Part shown: positions 18,140 through 28,226 of the stretch, in pieces
How the letters are laid out: the number at the start of each line of letters is the position of its first letter
How positions within the stretch are numbered: the stretch's first letter is position 1
Position numbers and translations under genes: made by a program
Notes under the pieces: generated by a model
Databases searched by the model: none
What the model saw: only the letters and a program-made list of their open reading frames with translations
What the model was told of the DNA's origin: nothing
NCBI GenBank assembly: GCA_951640195.1
Contig: OX621164.1
Span: 663,098-727,097 of the forward strand
DNA from: Porpolomopsis calyptriformis
Lineage: Eukaryota; Basidiomycota; Agaricomycetes; Agaricales; Hygrophoraceae
DNA length: 64,000 nucleotides
Reading direction: 5' to 3'

Positions 18140-20344
18140 CTAGTTGTTCAATGGAGATTGGCTGATAACACCATATAAACTATTAGCGTACCCGTCTGAC
18201 ATTGGGCTGCCAAGCAGAGGTGAACGTTCAGAGGAAGCAGATCTATTCTGCCTTTGGCGCTCCACAATCCTATGAGAGAGTATCAGCTTGTTGTAGGCAC
18301 GAGTGGTAAGGCCAACTAACCCTCGCATGACGGCCGCGGTGGTTATTCGTTTTGCATGCTTCTTACTTTGATTGTCTTCATACCTATCCGTCTCATCAAC
18401 AATTTCCTCCGAGATAATTTCCTGAAAAGTGGGATCAATCAGTGAGGTTATTTACCACTCTGGCGGCATGACACACCTCGATGACGTCTAATCCATACAA
18501 CAACACGTTTAGCGTTTTGAGGTACAGAACACGATCAAGCAACCGACCTTCAAGGGTTATTACTCCAATAGCGCCACCCGGGTGACCGGGAGTACGACTG
18601 ATCAACAGCAAATGAGCACGGCCTGTTTGGCTACGCGAACAAAGAACCGTCATCATAGGGGCGCAATGACAATGGACATCGAACATACAAGTAATCCAGT
18701 GCTTGGAAACAATTGATAGCGGGGAGGGCCTCTGGCAAAATAGAAAGAGGGAAGCTGGATACCGGGAGTGGTTGCGAGGGATTGTATTTCAAGAGCTTCA
18801 GTTGGGTAATAAGCTTAGCAAATAGCCAAAAACCGTCATTTGTGTAATACCTTTTTGACAAGCAAGAGCCCAATGAAAGCAAGTGGCTCGCCAGGCTTGT
18901 GAACAGGGATCCGCGAATAGCCACTCTGGAGACTGGCCATGTTGATTAGCCAACGAGAAAGAACCTGACATGGAAAAGCCAGGAACTTACATGTAGTCGA
19001 CAGCTTTGAAGTCCAGTTTCGTGTCCAAGCTGAGTGTTACCACATCCTGCATCCACATATGTGAGTCAGTTTTCTTCGATCCATCCGAAAGTCACTGACG
19101 CGTATAGGAGTCATAATCTGCTCCACATTCTTCGTATTTAGTTCCAATACGCCATTGAGGATGCTGATTTCATCATCGCGGAGCGGTTCCTCTCCAGTGC
19201 GGTGAAACTGTAAGAATGATTTCAGTTCAGCCTTTTTGTAAGTGTGGGTGTTGTTGGATCCTAAGACGCGATCGAGCAGATTTGCAATTGGCCATGCAAT
19301 CGGAGCTAAGGAAATGTGGGAGATTAGGAAGTTGTCGGAAATACCAAAAAGTACAAGTACGTGCCGAGGAGCCATATGAGAGCCCATACCAGAGGTGTAC
19401 ATTTTGCACCTATAGAGAGGCCATACCGAACACTTACAGCCTGAGGGATTACTCTGCGGAAGACTGAGCAAAAAAAAAAGACTCGACCAATAAGATGCTT
19501 ACTCGCTTTAAACACAATGAACCATAAGTGTCAGCAACGTTCTGAATCATTTATTGCGACACCTACCCAAATATTACTTGAGGTGGATTAATAGAGGCAA
19601 ACAAAGGCGATGACAATTTCACATACCGATCGCAACCGTACTGATCACAACGGCAATAATCCCTCCACCAATCTAGCCGAGCGCGATATGAATGGATGTG
19701 GATAGAAGAGGTGGCAAAGAGAAACCCACGACACTATCCAAGAAAATGGGCAAGCTTTCATTGACGATCTGATTGATACATGATATGTGAATAAAACGCG
19801 GGAACCAAAAGATGATCGAGAACAGACCACATTCCCAAGGAGTAGCACCTGGTCCGAAAAAAATCAGTATGTGGGAGGTCGTCGAATTTCGGTTTGAATT
19901 CACGTACTACAAGGACCCAGTGGCGACGCTTTTGCATTAAATTCAGGACTGTTCCAGATATGAAGTGTGGCCAGATAAAACGATCTCGTCTGCTCTCACC
20001 TTTTTGGGCGTTCTTCTTTTGCACTGGATCCTCTGAGGAAGTTGCCAACACGCGGAGGTGTAGTTCGTCGAGGCCCATGAGCCCTAATGTTAGTCTATCG
20101 GAGTGGCATGGAAGTATTTCGTGAGACTGAATGATGGCACGTCGAAAGAGTGATACGATGCATACCCCGCAAAGACACCGCCAGCTAGCACGAGGATAAC
20201 ACTGACGATGAGCTTAGTCCAGAACTCTGGCGATCCAGGAGGATGTGGATGCGTGACAGGATGGGCGTTGGGCTGAGTAGAGGGGACATCAAGAGGCGAA
20301 GCGAACGCGAGATTAAAACATAGGGAAAGAACGAGAATTATCAT
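18140..20344 (-). CDS. MAM3: MAM3/CNNM-type membrane protein (DUF21 plus CBS domains)
   Basis: The family spans the vacuolar or plasma membrane and is linked to Mn/Mg homeostasis. The start at 20344 gives a hydrophobic signal-like N-terminus. A DUF21 membrane domain follows (LAGGVFAG, LTLGLMGLDE, IVIFGEVIPQ, PIAWPIA), then two CBS repeats (TPIR, YSRIP, IGVITLED) and a basic tail; stop TAG 18140. About 15 exons are needed. Three are micro-exons: 10 nt (19567-19576), 3 nt (19503-19505) and 11 nt (18477-18487). One intron, 19306-19364, begins with GC rather than GT, which restores LLAPIAWP. The frame is intact throughout under this model. It diverges from TRM2. Confidence 0.85.
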
Positions 20345-20616
20345 GATGAGATGGGCGCGAAGGAGAAGAAACGATCTGAGAAAAAGCCATCGGACTCGAA
20401 TTAAGTCAGTGATGGCCTCCAAACAATTTCCCGCCCTGAACGGCCACTTGGCCTCGATGTGTTACCAAACCGCCAAGCGATTCGGGTTCATGATCATCGT
20501 TTTATCTCCCATCTGTCACTCTCTCACTGAGCTTGAGCGACATGCTTGAACGGAAATTTTTTGCTTACAAACACCACTTTCGTCGGGCGGGATCTATCTC
20601 AGCCATACATACCAAC
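20345..20616. promoter_or_regulatory. Bidirectional promoter between MAM3 and TRM2
   Basis: 272 bp separate the two divergent start codons. Pyrimidine-rich tracts flank both sides. If TRM2 starts at the upstream in-frame ATG (20533), the gap is 188 bp. I see no clear TATA box. Confidence 0.5.
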
Positions 20617-22569
20617 ATGTCGGGAGGTTTTCAAGCTGGCCAAATCAGATCGAAGCCCTCCTCGGAGGACGACTCTCAATCTGTGGTGAAAAAACCAAGA
20701 CTTGAGCTTGATCCGGTTGCGCCTGTCATTCATATGCGAGATAAAGGCTCTCGTAAAGAAACGAAGCGATTAAAGCGCTCGCGCACACTCCCAGAGCCGT
20801 GTTCGGCTGATGATGTGTTATGGCGGGATGTGATATCGCTCTTGGGAACCGACGTCGTGGACCAGGCTCTCGAAAACGGGTCCGAGTGGGATTCACCCTT
20901 GGAATACAAGGCGGAGGTCGAGCTCGAGGTTTCTATTCTTTCTTCCAATGGTGGGTTCTCTTTCGCATCAAGCTTCTCAAGCGTATACGTCTACCCCCTA
21001 TCTTACAACTATCCAGGCGAAGCTTTGGCTCTTACTCCGCCGCCTTACCCGCCGTGGGTTGTGGTCGTACCCTTCGCTCTCCCGGGCGAAAAGCTGCTCG
21101 CAAGAGTCTACCGCAACTCACGGTTGCACTCATTCGCGGACCTTATCCAGATCATCACGCCAAATTCTGAGCTGAGAGACTCGAGTAGAGTCAAGTGTAA
21201 GTACTTTGGGACTTGTTCTGGATGTCAGTATCAGGTAGGCTCGGGTTTCCCAATATCATTTATCATATAATTTATTATGTCGATTCAAATAAGATGCTTT
21301 CCTATCCCGTACAATTGGACATCAAGCGGACCGTTGTATTAAAAGCGTTTCAACACTTTTCAGGTGACTCAGCTTCGTTTCTTGTCACGAAAAAGAGCTA
21401 AACCATCCGTATTGAGGCCTACCCGAGTCTTCTCTTCCTCTAATTCAATCCACCATTCCGTCACCATTACAATACGGCTACAGGACCAAAATTACACCCC
21501 ACTTTGATGCTCCGCCAAAGAAGCATCGGGTCACAAAAGCCGCCGGTGCAGAGAACACAGAAAAGCCTCAGTGGTTAAAGATAGGCTTTAACCTTATCAA
21601 CCAACGGCATGTGATGGACATCGAGGTCCTGACAATATCTCCCCTATCTTGACAAGCACTCTGAAACATAGTTCAGGAATGTCCTATTGCCGCCTCTGTC
21701 CTAAATGATGCCTATAGACCTATGCGTGCAGATATTATAAAGTCAGTATCCTTATCAATTTACGACGGTCTTTAATCACCTTTGACAGAAAAATATACAA
21801 TTTCAAAAAGGGCGCTTCCCTGCTTCTCCGAGACTCCTTGGACACATCAAAGGACATTGATCGATCAAGAATTGAGGACCATAATGATTCCTGCATAGAT
21901 AAGCACGTCTGTGTCACGGACCACAACGCTACGGTGCGGGAAAATGTGGGGGATATGTTCTTCGAATACAAAGCAGGATCGTTCTTCCAGAACAACAACT
22001 CGGTCCTCGTTTCATTGACGAATTATGTACGCGACGCTATATTCTCTCCTTCTCAGTCAAGCTCTGTGCCAACCCCAACCCATCTCATCGACGCTTATTG
22101 TGGCAGTGGCCTTTTCGCCATCTCGCTGTCTCCGAGATTTTCGACTGTGGTTGGCATCGAGCTCTCCGTGGATTCTATCCGGTTCGCAACGCACAACGCT
22201 CGACTGAATAATCTTCCGGAAGGGAAGTGCACCTTCCACGCCGGTGACGCCGCAAATATCTTTGCTACAGTCAATGACTTTCCGCCGGAGCACACAGTGC
22301 TCGTTATTGACCCTCCTCGGAAAGGTTGCGATGACAACTTCATCAAACAGGTCTTGGCGTTCGGGTGCCGTACCGTGGTTTATGTCAGCTGTAACGTACA
22401 CACGCAAGCGAGAGACGTAGGAAAGATGGTAAAAGGGGTGGATGGTCACCAAACGAAGTATGTACTAGAAAGTTTGCGAGGAATTGACTTATTTCCGCAG
22501 ACCGCGCATGTAGAATCAGTGGCTTTACTCCGTCTTGTCCCTGTAGGAGAGACAGGACACAATGCTTAA
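20617..22569 (+). CDS. TRM2: tRNA (uracil-5-)-methyltransferase, TRM2 family
   Basis: The enzyme makes 5-methyluridine at position 54 of tRNA using S-adenosylmethionine. The N-terminus is basic with a likely nuclear signal (KKPRLE). A TRAM-like RNA-binding region follows, interrupted by the intron 20951-21016. Then come the iron-sulfur-type cysteines of the RumA/TRM2 group (CKYFGTCSGC, later EECPIA), the SAM-binding segment (DAYCGSGLFAI) and the catalytic region (DPPRKGC, VSCN with the nucleophilic Cys). Further introns lie near 21235, 21363, 21634 and 21742. The start is ATG 20617 (MSGGFQ); ATG 20533 is also in frame. Length of about 560 residues suits the family. Confidence 0.9.
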
Positions 22570-22587
22570 ATTCGACGGTCGTCGAGT

Positions 22588-24370
22588 GCTTATGTAAACT
22601 GTTCGATCATGACACAGGCATCCTCGAGCAATACAGGCCCATCATCTGAAATCTGCCAGGAACTCAAGGATTTGCTCAATTGGAACCCTCCAAAGCTTCG
22701 AAAATCTGACGAGAAACTCTCCACAAAAATTCATCCAGCAGGGTTTTTCGATAGACACCTTTCAAAGGACCTTCTCCTCAAACATGTAAAACATCTTCCA
22801 AACCTTGTATTCGAAATTGCTTCCACCGTCGACACTGCTATTGCCGATGCCTTAAGAAATGGCATCCAGCTACGTTCTTCGAGAGGGTTATCTGATGCAG
22901 AATTATTGGGGCTTAAGGCCCAAGGCCTCAAGCGCATAATTCCGGACGAGAAAGGTGTAGCTGGGTATTATGACAAGACCACTGCCGTATTCTGTGCTCC
23001 CGTTGCTTCAATTCTTGCTTTGCATCCTCAAACGGCATCCTCAAGCTGGGTGCGCAGTCTACTTCTTTGGTCCCAATCAAGCGAGGTCTCTGGTTACCCA
23101 ACCGCCAACGGATTCCTCCAAATAATCGACCCAGACGAGAGTGACGATGAAGACGAAGCAGATCTCGCATTGTTGATGAACGCTATGGACGAGGGAACTA
23201 TTCAAAACTACCGTACCATGATGAACCGTTCTCGGATCTTGGCCACCTGGGAGATGAAAAGCCTAGAGGTAGGTAACCTGGGCGTCATGTCATCGATTCC
23301 ACAACTTCAGAATACGCCAAAATTCAATTGGACTCGTTGTCATAAGAAGAATTGTCGTAAGCATAAGCAGCAACTTGACAAGGTGGAAAAAGTAGTAGTT
23401 GGGCCTGACGCGGCATGCCCTCTGTGGAATATGGATGTACGTCCATCATACTTTGCCTTGTCAGTGAATGTTAAAGAATTTGTTGGACAGCCTCAACCGA
23501 TGACTGTGCAACCATCGGAGTCTATGCAGCCTGCGTCCTCATCGCTGGCAACAGGAAGGTCTCAATCGCCTCCATATAATCTGAGGACAAGAAGAGAACG
23601 AAAAGTCATGAAACGGAAGCGGGATGATGAGGATAACAATGCACGTCCATTCTTCTCAGGTTTAACAAACGCTACTTATCATTGCGCAGGATGATTCTTT
23701 GTCTCGTAAAGGGAAAGGAAAGGCCACAGAATTCGAGACGGACGATGCTGATCCGTCCCACCGAGATACTTTCGACTTGTCTGCGGAGAGCATAGTACAA
23801 CAAGTAAAATGATATTCCCTGTCTATCAAAATCTATCATCCCTAACATTGGGTGTTCATTCAGGCATGGGCACAAGCTGTACGAGTTGACGCTACAATAA
23901 TTGTTCTCCACTCTGGCAACCATGAATTCATTGGGATTCGCCATCGAAGGACTCAGACACTTTATATCTCAGATCTCATTCAGCCGCACCTTTGCCATGA
24001 CCCTGGATATGGGAAACTCCATATTGGAATCTACATCGCGGCTATCAAAGACGCAATGGATCGGGCAAGGCAGCCATTAGAGGAACCTCAATCGCATCCA
24101 CCTGATGACGATGGTGAAGAAAGAGATAACCATCAGGGTCAAGGGCCACCTAGAGGTGATAGGCGTGGAGGTGGCGGGGGTGATCCCAGAGGCAGCAGTC
24201 AGAGGCGTAAAACAAGCGCGAGCAAAGGAGGTACCAGAACGGGACCTCGAGCTGGGAAGACGGCCGTCGATTCGTATGAAATAGCAGCCAAAAAGGTACA
24301 TTCATCTGGGTGTCCTTACAACGTTCCTGAACTTGACCTCAAATATCAGAAAACTTTGAAACTAGCAAGC
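22588..24370 (+). repeat. Segmental duplication, copy 1
   Basis: This stretch is highly similar over its whole length to 25386-27262, in the same orientation. Identity starts at GCTTATGTAAACTGTTC and ends at ACTAGCAAGC. Copy 2 has extra codons in the RGG tract and small insertions. The pair is a tandem duplication separated by about 1 kb. Confidence 0.9.
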
Positions 24371-24421
24371 CCCCCAAAGCCCTTTAGATGTGTGGAAATC
24401 CGAGATGGTCCTGGTAGGTAA
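22609..24421 (+). pseudogene. Truncated copy of the RGG/kinase gene, fused to mL61-like sequence
   Basis: Exon 1 (22609 to about 23690) matches copy 2 closely: a helical N-terminal domain, an acidic DESDDEDEAD patch and a basic nuclear-signal-like MKRKRDD near its end. Later exons (about 23692-23806 and 23867 on) give DDSLSRKGKG, AWAQAVRVDATI, then a shorter RGG tract and a KKVHSSGCPYN segment. At 24371 the match to copy 2 stops, just where copy 2 enters its protein-kinase domain. Here the frame instead runs 16 codons into duplicated mL61 sequence and stops at 24421. The kinase domain is therefore lost. It may still be expressed as a short chimera. Confidence 0.75.
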
Positions 24422-24851
24422 CACCCCCTGCGATAGGATCTTTGTTATTTTCTGCTCGTTTTCAGCCGACGGTACAAAGCAGACGCTCGAGTTGGAAAGG
24501 AAATGGTCAACGACGATTGTGAAGGAGCTGATGGATGTCGCCGGCGACTCGTTGTCGGAGCAATGAAAGGCTGAAGCACATGCATCTGGACTTGCCGTCG
24601 TACCAGGTGGCACCAACGGGCGTCACAATAACCAGAACAAACGCTGTCCCAGCGAACAAGACATGATGGCTTGGGAGTCGTGATGCCAAAATTTGCCAAA
24701 ATTCCAATCCGATCTTCTCGGGACTGTCAAGTCGAATTGGTTGACGATCAGGATCGAGTATTATAACCGCCGGGCCACAGGGTGAACGAATCCCAATGAC
24801 AACTGCAGCTACAACGTCTAGGAATGCGCCAGCCATCTGAATATACTTCAA
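24371..24851. pseudogene. Duplicated 3' ends of mL61 (+) and GET2 (-), decayed
   Basis: This segment resembles 32320-32705: the end of mL61 exon 2 with its intron, the start of exon 3 (ADGTKQTLELERKW-like) and, on the other strand, the last membrane segment of GET2 (YIQMAGAFLD). A TGA interrupts the mL61 part (near 24564). About 100 bp of unrelated or expanded sequence lies in the centre, where the two intact genes overlap at their stops. The copy is joined seamlessly to the truncated RGG/kinase gene. Confidence 0.85.
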
Positions 24852-25385
24852 AGACAAGAGGAGCGGACTATTCTTACCTGGAAGAGGGTAAGTTATTTAT
24901 CAATTACACTTGTCCTTGGATCGCAGAAATCGGTTCCGTTTGGATTTACAGATCAAGTTGAAGATTCATCATGATGCCTTCGGTCATGAGAGGGGAGGAA
25001 TCGACAGGACTTGCTGCAGTTCTTGAACTTGACAGTCGACTAAGCACTGGATTGGTTCTGTTGCTGTTCACGTACCCCTTGAAAATTCAATGAAAGCACA
25101 ATCCCCTCAGCCTTGTGATTTAACCCTCCGCTTTCTTTCTCCTTTCTCCCTTTACCGTATTACATCCACTGTCTTGTACACGCACGAAAAAAAAACTTTC
25201 GAAATTTCGGGTGGGACATGAGAGGCTGTCCCGAAGGGATAAGCAGGAAAGAGCGTAGATTGTCACCAGACATGAGTTCATCAGCTGTCGCTGTTATCAT
25301 TCTTGTCCCGTTTGTCCGTCAAGTACAGTGGCGGCGACCATCTGTGTTTGCAATCCCTGTTGTCGTCCTCAAGGATGGACATGGG
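24852..25385. other. Intergenic spacer before the second RGG/kinase copy
   Basis: I see no supportable gene here. It contains pyrimidine-rich stretches (25120-25160) and a short A-run (25188-25196), and probably holds the promoter of the gene at 25414. It has no evident similarity to the sequence upstream of copy 1. Confidence 0.4.
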
Positions 25386-27262
25386 GCTTATGTAAACTGT
25401 TCCATCCACCACCATGGCGCAGGCGTCCTCGAGCAATACAGGCCCATCATCTGAAATCTGCCAGGAACTCAAGGATTTGCTCAATTGGAACCCTCCAGAG
25501 CTTCGAAAATCTGACAAGAAACCCACCACAATAGTTCATCCAGCAGCGTTGTTCGATAGACACCTTTCGAATTACCTTCTCCTCAAACATGTAAAGCGTC
25601 TTCCAAATCTTGTCTACGAAATCGCTTCCACGGTCGACACCGCTATCGCCGATTCTTTAAGAAAGGGCATCCAGCTACGTTCTCCAGAAGGGTTAAATAA
25701 AGCGGAACTATTGAGGCAGAAGGCCCAAGGCCTCAAGCGCATAATTCCAGACGAGAAAGGTGTAGCTGGGTATTATGACAAGACCACTGCCGTATTATGT
25801 GCTCCCGTTGCTTCGGTTCTCGCTTTGCATCCTCAAACGGCATCCTCAAGCTGGGTGCGCAGTCTGCTTCTTTGGTCCCAATCAAGCGAGGTCTCTGGTT
25901 ACGCAATCGCCGACGGATTCCTCCAAATAATCAACCCAGACGAGAGTGACGATGAAGACGAAGCAGATCTCGCATTGTTGATGAACGCCATGGACGAGGG
26001 AACTATTCAAAACTACCGTACCATGATGAACCGTTCTCGGATCCTGGCCACCTGGGAGATGAAAAGCCTAGAAGTAGGCAACCGGGGCGTCATGTCATCG
26101 ATTCCAAAACTTCAGAATACGCCAAAATTCAATTGGACTCGTTGTCGTCAGAAGAATTGTCGTCAGCATAAGCAGCAACTTGACAAGGTGGGAAAAGTGG
26201 TAGTTGGGCCTGACGCGGCACGCCCTCTGTGGAATATGAATGTACGTCCATTATACTTTGCCTTGTCAGTGAATGTTAAAGAATTTGTTGGACAGCCTCA
26301 GCCGATAGCTGTGCAAGCATCGGGGTCTATGCAGCCTACGTCCTCATCGCTGGCAACAGGAAGGTCTCAATCGCCTCCGTATAATCTGAGGACAAGCGGA
26401 GAAAGCAAAGTCATGAAACGGAAGCGGGATGATGTGGATAATGATAACGGAGCACGTCCATTCTTCTCATGTTTAACGAACGCTACTTATCATTGCGCAG
26501 GATGATTCTTTGTCTAGTAAAGGGAAAGGAAAGGCCACAGAATTCGAGACGGAAGATAATAGTAATAACAGTAACGACGCTGATCCGTCCTACCGAGATG
26601 CTTTCGACTTGTCTGCGGAGAGCATAGTACAACAGGTAAAATGATATTTCCTGTCTATTAAGATCTATCATCCCTAATATTGGGCATTCATTCAGGCATG
26701 GGCACAAGCTGTACGAGTTGACGCTACAATAATTGTTCTCCACTCTGGCAACCATGAATTCATTGGAATTCGCCATCGAAGGACTCAGACACTTTATATC
26801 TCAGATCTCATTCAGCCGCACCTTTGCCATGACCCTGGATATGGGAAACTCCATATTGGAATCTACATCGCGGCTATCAAAGACGCAATGGATCGGGCAA
26901 GGCAGCCATTAGAGGAACACCAATCACACCCACCTGATGACGATGGTGAAGAAAGAGATGACCAAGATGATGATCAGGGTCAAGGGCCATCTAGAGGTGA
27001 GCGTGGGATTAGGCGTGGAGGTGGCAGGGGCGGTCGCAGAGGTGGCAGGGGTGGTCGCAGAGGTGGCGGGGGTGGTCGCAGAGGCGGCAGTCAGCAGCGT
27101 AAAACAAGCCAGACCAAAGGGGGTACCGGAAAGGGAGCTGGAGCTGGAAAGAAAGCCGCCGATTCATATGAAATGGCGGCCAAAAAGGTACAGTCATCTG
27201 GATGTCCTTACAATGTTCCTGAACCTGATCTCAAATATCAGAAAACTTTGAAACTAGCAAGC
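25386..27262 (+). repeat. Segmental duplication, copy 2
   Basis: Partner of 22588-24370. The two ends coincide with the start of the gene and with the border of its kinase domain, so the duplicated unit is most of one gene without its 3' exons. Confidence 0.9.
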
Positions 27263-27994
27263 GGCCGTGACGTGGTCCTCTTGTACTTCTGCTATGGTAT
27301 CTATGATTCGCCGGCCCCCTCAACATTTCTTCGCTTCATGCCACCAACCACACCATCCAAACAGGACCCTATTTCCCTACCTTCGCGACAACCTGTCCAT
27401 TTCCACCCACCCAGGGAATGTCTTGTTGGCGTGCTAACCTCAGAAATTGGACGTGGTGCAACAGGCGTCGTTCTACGAGGCACACTGGAAGTAGAGGATT
27501 CAGATCAATCTGTGTTACTGGATGTGGCCATCAAACTTGCTTTCACTATGGAGCAGCGGGAAGCACTCTGGACTGAACACGAAACTTATTGCTGGCTGAG
27601 GGAGAAGGGAATAGCAACAGGGATTGTGGCTCCCTTAGGTTTTTTCAATGACTGTGAGACAGCTACTTCTGCTCTTGTCATGGAATATGCAGGTATTCCA
27701 CTCACAGAGATGGGTGCACCACATGCTTCCTGGTAAGTGAATTTGATGCAACTCTGCTATTGGACCATATATAACTTAACTTACCTTTGAAACAGTATGG
27801 CAGCTCTTAAAACACTCAAGTCTATCCATGCTGCTGGAATTCTTCATGGGGATATTAGAAAGGAAAATGTCCTGGTTAATGACTTTGGGCTTACAATCAT
27901 TGACTTTTCTCATTCACAAAGGTGTGATAATCAAAAAGCCAAGGATAGAGAATATTCATATTTTCAATCTCTCCTTGGCCTTATAGAAAAGTGA
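25414..27994 (+). CDS. RGG-repeat protein with C-terminal divergent protein kinase domain
   Basis: Exon 1 starts at 25414. An N-terminal helical domain of unknown family has an acidic stretch and a Ser/Pro-rich region with MKRKRDD. A linker with repeated RGG/GRRGG units (about 27008-27090) suggests RNA binding. The C-terminal domain is kinase-like: glycine loop GRGATGVV, VAIKLAF with the ATP-binding Lys, HGDIRKENVL in the catalytic loop and IIDFSHS in place of DFG. Introns include 26634 to 26695 (GTAAAATG to TTCAG) and 27733 to 27795. The junction after exon 1 (about 26505) is uncertain: an in-frame TGA follows a good acceptor, and no donor in the right phase was found. Substrate unknown. Confidence 0.65.
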
Positions 27995-28226
27995 CCTGGT
28001 GTTACACTAGTCTAATTTGTAATCTGATGTTTTATGAAAATGGTGCCCCAGAGGATATACTACTCAAAGTGGTCAAGTTGAGGCAGGAAGGAAATAAACA
28101 AGTAAAGACAGAAGGTACAAGTAATGTTACTGGGGTTACTTGCACCTTGTGTGTTTCCTCATCACTCATCATACATCAAAATTTATTACATCCACATACT
28201 ATAGCAACAATGGGATGGGTGTATTT

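Noticed and set aside
18140..20344. MAM3 as a pseudogene
   Set aside because: Apparent breaks vanish with short GT/AG introns, three micro-exons and one GC-AG intron; all family motifs are then continuous.
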